Below, one piece after another: positions 37,126 to 48,115 of a DNA stretch of 64,000 nucleotides. The notes beneath the pieces were generated by a model. That model saw only the letters and a list, made by a program, of their open reading frames with translations. It was not told where the DNA came from and did no database searches. The translations under genes were made by a program, and so were the position numbers. Position 1 is the first letter of the stretch. Each line of letters opens with the position of its first letter. Origin of the DNA: Gamsiella multidivaricata (Eukaryota; Mortierellomycota; Mortierellomycetes; Mortierellales; Mortierellaceae); contig NW_026251751.1 in the NCBI RefSeq assembly GCF_025024155.1, positions 1 through 64,000 on the forward strand, given 5' to 3'.

Positions 37126-39154
37126 ATGGGTATCGTGTCTTTGGTACGATCCACATGGGCAATTGCCTATGCTGCATCTACCGTGTCAGTTCTAATTTTG
37201 ACAGGGGTCGCCATCACCGGGCTACCCACGAAGAACCGCACCGCCAATGTGGTTCTCTCCTTGCTCAACAATCATATGTCTGAATTGCCATTAACGGTTG
37301 TGTTGATGGATGCGTTCTTCTATTTCTGGCTGGGCATTACTGGTACAACTCGTACGTTTTATTTCTCGGTTGTTGCATCGTGGATATCATGGAATTGAGT
37401 GAATGGACCCTGCTCTAACCTTGATTGCAAATGTAGGTCAATCGGCGATGGTGCGATTTTTCAATTATGTCAACCTGATCTCGGCGGTTGGGCTCCTGTA
37501 CCTGTTCAAGCGTTCGTTCGACGCCAAAGGCGCCGTAGAAAAATTCTTGGATCAGCATTCAAAAGAGAGCAAGAGTCGTATTGATCTCCCAGGACCTAGC
37601 TCGTAAGAATACGCCAATGGATAACTGAATTTCCCATTGGTTGGATGTTATATCGAGTACTGATCCCCTGAGCCCAAATCCACTTTGCGTAATAGGCCAA
37701 GGTTCTGGAAGCAGCTCCTGAACCCGCTTCATTCACCTCAGAACTGCACCGTCTATGAAAACAGTAAGCTGAAACTGAAGACTTGACACTATTGGCGAAT
37801 CGACAGGGATGTGCTTATATTTCTGACCGGTTTTGATTTGTGAATTTTTAGTTCCTTACTGGGTGCCCAATGAGCAAGTCGCTATTTTGCGATCGGATGG
37901 TTGGAAGGCTGTACTGGAGATGGCATTGGATGTCTATAAACCGAACAAAGTACAAGGAGGCGACGATAGACCCGTTTTTGTAAGACCTTCTCATTTATGT
38001 GCTGGCAATTCGGATAGCTGACTAGAAGCGACTCGCGTGCCTAACGCTCGTATTTCTGTAACTCTGTCATAGATATATATTCACGGCGGCGGATGGACAA
38101 GCGGTAGCAAGTCGCTTACGGGACCCCTTCTTACAGAACTGATTGCACGCGAGTGGATTGTAGTTGCGATCGATTATCGTCTCACTGCGAAAGCTGGATA
38201 CCCAACGCAGTTGATTGACTGTAAGCGTGCGCTTCGCTGGGTCAAAGATGAGATCCGAATCTTTGGTGGCGACCCGAAAAATATTATTCTGGGCGGAGAT
38301 TCCTCGGGCGGACATTTGGCGGCGCTCATGGCATTGACACCCAATCTGCCTGAATTTCAGCCTGGATTTGAGAATGTGGATACGACTGTCCAGGGATGTG
38401 TTCCTCAAAGTGCGGCTTTGGATTTGACGGATTTGAAGAACCAGAACTATTCTGGTTCTAGAGGACGATTCATCAAACAGGTTGCGCATCGTGAAGGATC
38501 TGCAGAGTCACCAGAAAGTAAGTGTGAAATCCTTGAGTCTGTTGCCACTTATCTTGAAGTAGATCACCATACAACGTATGTTTTCTAACTACTCCTTCTT
38601 TCCGTGCATTGCTCGGACAATAGACATGAAGTTCTTGACAGAGCACTCGCCTATTTTCAGAGTGCAAGATTCAAAGGTTCCATTCCTGGTTGTGCAGTAA
38701 GTACTTGATTGCACGACTCGGCTCGTTCTGGATCTGATAATGACTAGAACGCGCTACTTTACTTTTAACGATCATACTAATCATCAATGACTATCTCTAG
38801 TGGGGATCTTGATAATATGTCGCCAGTACAATCTGCACGCGACTTTGTCCACGAGTTTCAAAAAAGTAAGGCTCCCGCGATTCACATTACTGAATGCGCA
38901 GTCTAAATGAAATATAGTCTTGTATATTGACCAGTCTCGATATTCGGTGTATAGAATCGGACGTGTCGCTCAACTACCTCGAGGTACCGGGCGGTCATCA
39001 CTGCTTCCAAGTGTTCTCCTCGCCTAGGAGCTGGTACACTGTCATTGCCAGTGCAGAGTGGTTGACGTTCAACTTCGATCGAAAGACCAAGGAATCGTCC
39101 GCCAGGAAGAAGGTTCAAATTCATGAACTTGTGGAATGGGATTGGTCTCTTTAG
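37126..39154 (+). CDS. Membrane-anchored alpha/beta hydrolase (hormone-sensitive-lipase type)
   Basis: Carboxylic ester hydrolase of the alpha/beta-hydrolase-3 group. At least eight exons, about 37126-37350, 37438-37602, 37696-37764, 37852-37979, 38072-38518, 38625-38696, 38801-38863 and 38954-39154. The N-terminus holds about three hydrophobic segments (WAIAYAASTVSVLILTGVAI, LPLTVVLMDAFFYFWLGI, FFNYVNLISAVGLLYLF), so it is probably ER- or lipid-droplet-anchored. Catalytic parts are complete: oxyanion motif HGGGW, nucleophile elbow GDSSGG, an acid in GDLDNMSP and a histidine in PGGHH. Yeast Say1 (steryl acetyl hydrolase) is a functional analogue with the same layout; whether the substrate is a sterol ester, a lipid or a xenobiotic cannot be read from sequence. 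Every splice junction preserves the frame, so the gene looks intact. Confidence 0.88.
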
Positions 39155-39495
39155 TAAGCACATTTCCGTTACACAGCAACAAACACTTGAGATAAAATAT
39201 GTCTGTTGCCGCGAGCGCCTGTCTCACGGTCTGTCGACTTTATAATCGAACGCACATGCAGATTTATGTGTAACTCGAGTTGACAATCTGAATCAGCATC
39301 ACCTGCTCCTGTCAGGACCCGGATGTGTATTCATGTGGGTTGCGTATCACACGGTCGGGATAGTCTGAGGAAAACGAGCCCGAAGTCGACTGTAATTATT
39401 ATATAAAGACCCGCGATAATCCCTTGGAGTAACTTATTTACTCAACAGCAACTGCCCACAATAACAACGATAGCAATAACAAAGGATCGACCAAT
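39155..39495. other. Promoter region of arrestin-like gene B
   Basis: A 340-bp gap. It contains a TATA box at 39400-39408 and a CA-rich leader before the ATG; no gene is seen. Confidence 0.55.
39400..39408 (+). promoter_or_regulatory. TATA box of arrestin-like gene B
   Basis: TATATAAAG, 88 bp upstream of the ATG at 39496 and followed by an ACTCAACAGCAA-type leader. A good match in sequence and spacing to a fungal core promoter. Confidence 0.55.
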
Positions 39496-40801
39496 ATGCC
39501 AAAGATGCCAACTCTCGACTCAATTATGGGGGCACCGTCGTCAAAAGAGAATATGCGCCTCTCGATTCAAGTCCATGCTGACTCGTTTATCAATATCGGC
39601 TTCAAACCAATGCCAGTCTTTTACGGTACTCTCGAGCGCCCTATTGTCATCCGCGCGACAGTGACGCTGGAGACAGATGTAGAATGTATCGGAAACATTG
39701 TCGAGATCAACTACAAGGCACAAGCATCTTACCGGGCACCTAGTACGAGTCTTTTAGTTCCGATTGCAGTTGTGTTATGAAGCAAGAGCCTAAAGGCTAA
39801 TGTCTGCAGCAAATCTTTATAACTAGTCCGAACTTGCTACACCGTCTATGTCGACAGTGATCAATTTATGGAAAGGAGGCGCTGGAATACCGACTTGAAG
39901 CACCCAAAAGAAGGAAGAGTGGCTGCAGGAAAGTACAGCAGGCTCGTCGGGTCCACGATCGATCCGCTCTGGCCATCCTCAGCAAGGACAACACAACACA
40001 ATGAGGGCTACGGCTGGGTCAAGTACAGCTTTGAGGCGACATTCAGCAAATACACCATGGGCGCTCTTGCACCAATTTTGACGGATACTCAGGAGGTCTG
40101 GGTCCTCAACTCAGCGCTCCTTCCTGATACACAATTGAGAATCGAGCGACCATTCGTCAATCAGAATACCTGGGATGGAATGAAAAGCAAGTCTTCACCT
40201 CTTAAGCTGACATTGCCTTCGTCGACCTTGATGATGGGCCAAGTCGTGCCTGTGACCGTTCGCATGAGCGAATTGAAGTTTAAGAGCAAGTACGTAGGGC
40301 AACTGCCTGTCGTGCTGGCAGCATATTTTGCATTGAAGCAGAACGTTGTGGGACGAGCGACCGCGCACTCCATTATCTGGAAGTACTCAGAGGATGTAAT
40401 GACGCTACCGATGAAGGATGGATGGCCCCGCTCTACAGATGGCTGGGAAAGAACGGTGCATTTGACTATGCCGACCAGCCCAGATGTGGCAGCGGACACC
40501 AAGTCAAAGTTCATGGATATCTCGCACTCGTTGAAGTTAGTGATGAAGATAAAGGCTGAGAGGCAGAACGACCTCCAGGCAAAGGAATATTTAACCAAAG
40601 GTACTAGTGATCCTGAAATTTCTTTGGGTCTGAAGTATGAAGAACGTAATATCGACACCTTGTATTTGTTGCTTTTTCAAAATAGTGGACGTCCAGATTT
40701 TAGTACCACGATATACTCCCGGAGGAAGCGAGGATGTCCTACCAGTCTATTCATTGTCCAGCGAAGGCATATCTGGCTCCCCAGCGTGTGAAAGAGTTTA
40801 A
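39496..40801 (+). CDS. Arrestin-like protein B
   Basis: Paralogue of the gene at 22476-24014. Exons 39496-39742, 39827-40600 and 40686-40801 join in phase to 378 residues. The N-half reads RLSIQVHADSFINIG...RPIVIRATVTLETD, then IRTCYTVYVDSDQF and GRVAAGKYSRLVGSTIDPLWPSS. The C-half holds SPLKLTLPSSTLMMGQVVPVTVRM, DGWERTVHLTMP and MDISHSLKLVMKIKAE. The last exon ends in LVPRYTP...LPVYS. No PPxY is seen; LPVY is the nearest motif. The intron positions match those of gene A as far as can be judged. It lies 700 bp upstream of a broken third copy, which points to local duplication. Expected role: cytosolic adaptor for cargo trafficking (family inference). Confidence 0.84.
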
Positions 40802-40940
40802 GCTAACGAGATCAAGACCTAGTTTCCTCTCTATTCGTTTATTAAACCTACAGTTGTGTGCTGTTTTGAAATGCACACTCTTTGTACCTATTTCACTATA
40901 AAATTTCGAAATGACAGTTCGACTCCAATGTTATCATCCT

Positions 40941-40946
40941 AATAAA
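40941..40946 (+). terminator. AATAAA polyadenylation signal after arrestin-like gene B
   Basis: AATAAA 140 bp past the stop codon in AT-rich sequence. Confidence 0.45.
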
Positions 40947-41509
40947 CAGGCCTTGGATGCGCCGTTGCTTTTGTCTTCTTGTCGGCTCATTTTCCTTATT
41001 CCGCTTTTACCTCGCCGTGGGGTAACGGCACAGTTTCCACTTTATAGGCTCACCGCTCGACTCTGAGACTAATGGTCTAAAAAATCGAGATGAAATGCAA
41101 CAACAACAAAGATAACCCCCACTCTTTAGTTGCAGAACTCCCAATATAGGAAGGATATTTCATTGGATAAGATGGTTAGGGACATCTCACCATTTACGAT
41201 CCAAGTGCGCGAGATAAATCCATCGAGGTGGCCGGCTGGCGTCTATCTTGTTTTACAAAACACCACCGACCCCCATCAGCATCCAGAAAACTATCACCTC
41301 TGATGCAGAAAGACATTACAAGACTGATAATGCAGAGATCTCTTTCAAGTCTCCGGCGCTCACTGCCATCGAGCCTATGCGTAAACAAGAGGGGAATCTA
41401 CATTTACAATTTTCTAGAGACCACATACGGTGTCAACGTGAGCAACATAGATAAAGTAGTTCTTTTTCCTCTTCTACCGGCCACATCTTACAGTAGAGGA
41501 TACCTCATC

Positions 41510-42405
41510 CGTATGCATCATTCTAATCGTTGGACTAAAATCGGAACAGGTCTACGCCAAAAGCTACCAGCAATTCCCGGTCCTCCATCCTGAACCTGGC
41601 GTCATTGTCGAAAGTCACTACGCAACTACGTTCACAGCGACGATCGATCCGTCCCTCCTTTCTTCGACTATTCACAGGCGCTCTTGGGTCAAACACGGCT
41701 TTGGAGTTTCAACGTCCAGTGAGCACACAACCGGGCAGCCGCTCAGGGTGGAAGGCCATGGGAGAAATAATTTTCCCCCAGTATCCGTCTCTATGGTCTT
41801 CGATACTGTTACGCTTGGACAGGTTATACCATTGATCATTCGGCTAGGTCCCTATGTAAAGGGTAGCAAGTATGAGGACCAGGAAGTCATGATTTTGGGA
41901 GCGCAGTTTACGTTAATGGAGATTCGACGGATTTGGGGTAAGGAGAGTCATAGCAAGACGCCAGTTAGGTCAAAGAGGTCTTGAGTGTTTTCCTGAGGAG
42001 CGGATGACCGGTCTCGAAAGATGGATGGGAGAGAGCGATCAGTTTGATGATGTCGACGTCGCCAGGGTTGTCACCAAGCATGAAATCAGGATACTTTGAT
42101 TCGAACACTGGATAGTGGTCATGGTGAAGACCAAGGCCAGCGGTGGGTGGTTCTTCAGAGAGGCTGATGAATACATGCTACAGGATAGGATTATGGAATG
42201 CAGGAAAAAAAGAAAATACATTGTATTTTAAAGAGGTAATTGATCCTTGATTCTTTGTTGTTTACTGCATGTAGCGAACGTCAAGGTGGTTGCTCCAAGA
42301 GTAGAATTGCCGGACGTAACAGCGGCCCGCCCTTGCACAATGGAGACGAAGGACAGTCTAGTCGTGAAAATGCAGCTGCCAAACTATACCCCGCACCCAG
42401 AATGA
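41510..42405 (+). pseudogene. Broken third arrestin-like copy
   Basis: Homology to arrestin-like genes A and B runs across three reading frames. Segment 1 (41510-41984): VYAKSYQQFPVLHPEPG, FTATIDPSLLSS, WVKHGFGVS, then VSMVFDTVTLGQVIPLIIRL and EDQEVMILGAQFTLMEIRRIW. Segment 2, in another frame (about 41970-42110): DGWERAISLMMSTSPG and PSMKSGYFD, matching gene B's DGWERTVHLTMPTSPD. Segment 3, in the third frame: FEHWIVVMVKTKASGG, matching SHSLKLVMKIKAE, followed by a last-exon-like piece (VKVVAPRVELPD, 42274-42405). In segment 2 the codon equivalent to the conserved Trp is TGA at 42005. About 40 residues are missing after WVKHGF, and no clear N-terminal exon was found. Two frame changes plus a nonsense codon argue for a dead gene. 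Confidence 0.75.
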
Positions 42406-43060
42406 GTCGAGAACCTGCTAGTCGGTAAAGCGTAGTACACTTCAGTCCTGTCCACTTTAGGTAGTGAAGCACATCATTGACGGGAGTGAGCCAAATTATA
42501 ATAAATGCATAGTCGCACAAAAGAAATAAGGAATGTTCGCTTGCGGAAGTCGCTATCATCACGAGCGATGAGGATTTTTTTTTTCTTTTTTTTTTTGGAC
42601 CGCTTGCATCCTACGTAGGAGGGCTCATACGTGGGGATGAGCACCGCAGCAGAGTAAAGGTGAATATTTACCAGCAACAACAACATCAGCCATCCCATCC
42701 GTGGGGCAACCTCCACTCCTTTCCCTTCGCATCGCTTCTTTCTTCTATTCCGATCATTAAAAGGGTTGGCATCGTTCTTTAAATAGTGTGACACAAATTG
42801 AGTTTGTTCGTTTAAAGACCGGGAAAGACTGCAGTTTGAGCAACTTGTAAATTTTTCGCGCTGATGACCACGACCTTATTTTTTTGAGCAAAGCAGCAGC
42901 GGTGTAGTACCCAAGGTTCCCTTCAATACGCCTACTGCATTGAACTCCATCACCATTATCTATATCCACAAGTACCTGAACGAATAATCGAAGTTTCATT
43001 CCCAGGGCTGATTCTGCGTTCAAGGTCTCCCTAGGATTTCGGGGGTTCAGCTGCCTCCTT

Positions 43061-43089
43061 CCTCCTCCTCCTCCTCCTCCTCCTCCTCT
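43061..43089. repeat. (CCT)n microsatellite
   Basis: About nine tandem CCT units in the gene-poor region. Confidence 0.9.
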
Positions 43090-43190
43090 TTCCTTCATTG
43101 CCAAACGTCATTTCTGCGTGACAAAAAACGGGAAGCTCATGCAGCATGATGGTACTTTTTTTTAATCCGCGTTTTGCGCTTCCATCGATT

Positions 43191-43223
43191 ATACTGATCA
43201 TACTGATCATACTGATCATACTG
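43191..43223. repeat. 9-bp tandem repeat (ATACTGATC)
   Basis: Three and a half perfect copies of ATACTGATC. Each junction creates a TGATCA palindrome. Confidence 0.9.
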
Positions 43224-44283
43224 GGCACAAACTATCGCTCTACATCGCGACGTTCACAAATCCCAAGTTTTTCTTTTTAGCTGTAGTGCCAGCATCAAGG
43301 GCTACGAAGCTTTGTGAGGGTTGATTTCGAGAAGAACTAACCATGATATGAGCCGAAAAGTCTGAGAACTCTGTCCATTGTACATTAGATAGATAGAGTC
43401 TCAAACAACATAGGTATAAACCAGTAATATAATGAAAAGCTGTCCCAGCGACTCCAAGTTGCGACAGAAGGCTCTGAAACGGAATCTGATCTGGCAAACG
43501 CTACAATAAATTTAACGTATCATAAAACGATAATTCGTTTGCAGAACCCCAGACATAAGACACTACCGCTTCAAGTGCGATACTTGTAAATGCGTCTCAA
43601 GCGAATAGAATGCTACACATATCGTTTACGATCCCAAGAGAGCATGTAAGTAATTGCTCCTGTTATCAAGTCGACAGTTATTGCCCCACAAAACAGTAAA
43701 CAGAGGAAAGGACAACGCGAGGGGCGTTTTCATTTAACCGCAAGATGTTCGTCATATTCGTTTACAACCTGATGAGTTTAACGAAAAACAAAAAAGAAAA
43801 AAATCATCAACAGATCCTTTCAAAATCAACAAAGATACCTATCGATCCTCAAGAAGCAGAAAGACGGACAGTAAGGCGTCCTCAAATGCTGTCTTAATCA
43901 TGAATGTGTGCATGCGTCCTAAGCAAAGCGAAAGGCCCGCTATCTAGGCATCAATGGGAAATCGGCCATTTTCGCGTGGAAGGGTAAACTTACGCGGGCT
44001 CTTGTACCTGCGGAGTACATTCATGGTTCCACCACAAAACAAACATGTCAATGAACGATGTTGCAACAAACAGAAACATAAAGAGTGATGGCTGAATCGG
44101 ATGGCGAACTTGCAGCGTTAGCGGGAAGAGTTGACACTTCCTTACCTGTCTTTCTTTTTTCTTTTTTCTTTTTTCTTTCGAAAGCTGTGCTGAAGATACA
44201 TGGAGCGCCGTACGTTTGTGCTGGCAACCGTCTTTATTGCGATTACAGCTGCTGTACGATATATGTCTCAGGGACGGATGGAC

Positions 44284-44364
44284 GCTGTTGTTAAACGACC
44301 AGCAATAGTGTTGTTGTTAAACGACCAGCAATGGCGTTGTTGTTAAGTGACCAGCAATGGCATT
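44284..44364. repeat. 26-bp tandem repeat, three copies
   Basis: Three near-identical copies of a unit containing GTTGTTAAACGACCAGCAAT, with single-base differences between copies (AAACGACC in two, AAGTGACC in the third). Confidence 0.88.
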
Positions 44365-45489
44365 GCTGTCGCTACGCGAATCTACCTGTCTAGAACGTGC
44401 AGGATTGAGTTCCACAAAATGTAATACGACCAACTTTGCGAGATGATCTTCGCACTGCGGTCAACGTTGCGACTTGACAAAGTATGATAAATGAGGGTAA
44501 TAAATGGACTGGAGGTTCACGTCACTACGTCGGTAGGCCATGCTGAAGTTTTGCTTTGCGCACACACACACCCCCTTGATGATCGTCCTTGCGCTTCACC
44601 GCTCACACCGGTAACATCTGCTTTTACTTGAGAGGAGCTGTCCTGGCAATATAGCGGCGTCATGGATAGTAATGGGGACGTTTGATACGCTTGACGATTT
44701 CGTCCGTTGTTCTAATCAATTCGTATATTAGGACGAAAGACAACAATCTCTGCAGACCTGTAGAGTTGAAAGTTGTTGCTTTCCGTGATTGGAAAGCCTT
44801 TACAGCAATGAACCTTATGAAGAGAATTACAAAGCGAAACGCTCCTTGTCAGCGATACGTGTAACTTATTTTCTTCAAGCCCAGAAAAAGGGCATGGACC
44901 ACAAAGACTGTAGCATGAGCAAGGTATGTTTTTGGGATGTTTTACTTATCGACAACAGGGGTAAATGATGCAGAGTCCCTAAAACTTCGTCAGATCTGTT
45001 TGAAGTTACAAAAAACGAAGGCAATGCTGGCTGAGGCAAAGAGCATTGGCATATAAAAATAAACAGCTATCCTCTAATGGGGTTTGGTGCCTTTTTCCGC
45101 AACCTTGCCATCATCAAAGTCGCATAGAGTGAGGGTTTCACGTCTGCCGTATTATACTCGGAAAACTTGTGCTTCAATAAAGGGCAATAGGAAACGATAA
45201 AGCACAGAAAACCTAGGAGTAGGCCGAAACGGGCACACCTATTCGATACTACAGAAAAATGAAAAAATAGCCTGGCTAAAGTCAGAATCAGCAATGAAGG
45301 TTATGTTCTACGTTTGGATCATGGTATGGTCAGCCGAAGGATGGATGGTGACTCTGCAAGGCGTATACTCAAGACATAAGGCAATACTCTCAGCGCGGAG
45401 CGGCATCCACTGTTTTTTTCCTGTAGCAGTGTATTTTGGTGTCGAAGAGGCCATTACGAACTTTGCGGAACAATACAAAGCACAAGAGT

Positions 45490-45491
<2 letters not shown>

Positions 45492-45521
<30 letters not shown>
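45492..45521. repeat. T30 homopolymer tract
   Basis: Uninterrupted T run in gene-poor DNA, among the longest homopolymers in the window. Confidence 0.9.
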
Positions 45522-45522
<1 letters not shown>

Positions 45523-48115
45523 GCAGGGATGGTATAAAAAACTCACGGGTATTTGCTGTGGACTACAGGGCCGGATGGGATTGTGGAAATACGATAATAG
45601 GCATATTGGCAGTTGCGAGTTGACCAAGCAACGGAGAGCGGTGCAGCTTACTGACCGACCCTTGCTTTGTTTTCAATGGCTGAACTACAGCAGATCTCTC
45701 TAATGTCTGCTTTGTAGAGAGATATCGGACACCTTCGCTTTCTATTGTCCGGAGCAACATAATACCCCATAATTGTAAGTCTATGGAACCTGGCGAGGAG
45801 GAAGAACAAGGCAATACCACCCTGACGACGAGGATAAGGATGAAGTGAGTAACAGATGGAACTGAACGAAAGCGAAGAATGATTTACGCTCAAAAACACT
45901 TTGAGGAGGAGCAATTGCACGCGTTCTTGACCCATCAATATTGACAGAAAGAGAGGGAGAAAGAGTCGAGGAAGGCAATGGTGTGAGTGGCGTAGTGGGA
46001 CGGGGTGAGAGGATTGGTATAAAATGAACTTTGGCTGCGAAAATATTTTTTCTTTCCTCTCTCGTCTTCCTTATTCTTCACTCTATCCCTCGTATCGCAC
46101 CTCCGTATGTATTAAATTTCACCCTTTTTTTTGTTGGTGCTCTCGACTGACTGGACTCAACATTGAGCGACACTCTGTCCCTCTGCGCGCATGGTAATGA
46201 ATGAGTGATACTAATGAATACCTAAACTATATACTCTTTACTCATTGCTTATTATATTTAGACGTGTTTGGCCATCGTAACAGCTATCCCCCTCACATAC
46301 GTACAGTTCATAAAACGGCGCACAGGGTAAGAAAGACAAAGCAGCATTGTTTATTATCTATCTGAACCATTGTTGATTACAGAAAATAAAGCCTTGCTAA
46401 GCAAAAGAAAATAATCATCCGCGGTCGCATATGTTCCTGACCGACCCTATTACTTCGTAACTTCTAGTGTCGGTTAGAGTAAGGATCCAACAGCCAAATC
46501 TCCGGGGGAATCAGCTGTATAGGGTTGTCTTGAGCTATGCATGCGTACATATGAAGTCGGGGGATTTCGACAGCTGAAGCAAGTAGTAGTGCTGGTCAAG
46601 CCTAGTGTCTCGACATACAGCGACCGCTCATTTTTTTATAATGATTATGGGACTGAGGAAGCAGCTGTCAGAAACGGAGATGGTGGCGTTGTTAGTTTGA
46701 GGTGATGTACGGTCTTTTTGAGTTCTGGAAGCAGTTTGTAAATGGCAAGATGGCCGAAATGGTCAGCTGGCCAAACCAATTCATACTAGATTGAAGGGCT
46801 TGTTCGTTTAAAGGGACAAGCTGACTGCGGGCTACCATCCTATTTCTAGGTGCAGCAAGTCGGATAACTCTTTCGGACCGAGTTATCTCGACTGTGTAGC
46901 AAGAGATAAAGCTTGAATTCAAGCAACTCTTTCGAAGGATTATTGGACGCAATTTATCTTTCTGGTGGGGCTGGGACATGCCTGAAGGGCGGTGATCAAT
47001 TTAGGTCTGCTTTGTGGTTTGTGCCCTACGTGCTTAACAAAAGACGAGAGTAGCAGCGGCAGCGAGCTAAGTCAGGAATGAAAAAGAAGGCTCTTGTATA
47101 GGACATGTGCGCAGGACATTCCTCTCCCTTGTAATGAAAACAAAATGAGAGGTTGCGAACACCCTTTTTTTTTTGGGTGTCTCTGGGGTCACGGCAGCGA
47201 TTTTATCAACGATATCGGCTCATACGATTTCATTCAATTCTCGCGCATGTTATTTACTTACAAGACAGAAACAAAAGCGTCGTGTGGGTGGAAATACTGT
47301 AATATTGCTGAAGCTCTTCTCCCTCTGGTATATGAAAATAAGACAGAGCAGCTGACGATATAATTTGAAAAGGGTACGTGGGTCGAGCAACTTGTCTTTT
47401 TTTTTTCCATACTCCGAAAGACGTACGCGTCTGAAAACAGAAACCTGCCATAGCATACCTTGAGGTTGTTCTTAGTCCTCTAGGGCCATCATTCACCTCA
47501 ACTACCGAGCATTATCTCCCATCATTCTGTCGCGGAACAGACGGAGGATTGGGCGGGAGCGAGCTTAAGCAATTCTTAACCAGGAGGAGGGCAACAGCGG
47601 GCTCTCTCCTTGCTGCAGCGTGGGGTGCAAACGAACCCTCGTAATCTTTTGTGCCCAAAGAGTGAATCAGCTCGTTTAATTTTGGTTTATCGGCGGTTAT
47701 GGGTTGCCTGGCCGTTCCATCATTTTCATTTACAGCATTAAAAACGACGATGGAATTGAATGACAGGGAGCTGAACGCTAGTCCAACGCGGGTTGGGTTA
47801 GGTGAACCGTCGTAGATATTATCGTCATTGGCGACATTCGATCGCCCAGTCAGTTAGCAACGATATCATCATCGGCTTCAGCATCATCATGCCGCGCTCA
47901 GCCAGGGCGCGTCCTGTTTTGTTCTTTTTTGCATCGTTCCAATATATTGCAGTCAGTCGAGGGTACACAGCAGAAGGAAGGCTGCGGGAGTGGGATGACT
48001 ACTCGCTTTCTGAATTTGGTACTTTCTTATATGCCCTCTTTCTAACGCATGTTGATATCCTAATTTCATTAGCACTTTCATACATACATTGCCGAACAGT
48101 AATAACACACAGCCC

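Larger units (their letters stand above)
42406..48115. other. Gene-poor 5.7-kb stretch
   Basis: Read on both strands; no ORF has protein-like composition, splice-joined continuity or a recognisable domain. It holds tandem repeats (43061-43089, 43191-43223, 44284-44364), a T30 run (45492-45521), T-rich runs near 42575 and C/T-rich stretches. An unannotated non-coding RNA or a degraded mobile element could be present but cannot be shown here. Confidence 0.55.

Noticed and set aside
48089..48115. Upstream extension of the 1,100-residue protein by nine codons
   Set aside because: The extension begins with TTG; the first ATG of the frame is at 48116.
47802..48115. Possible upstream exon of the 48-kb gene
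   Set aside because: The ORF runs past the gene's ATG in another frame and has no clear splice junction into it; the main frame already opens with a conserved-looking N-terminus.
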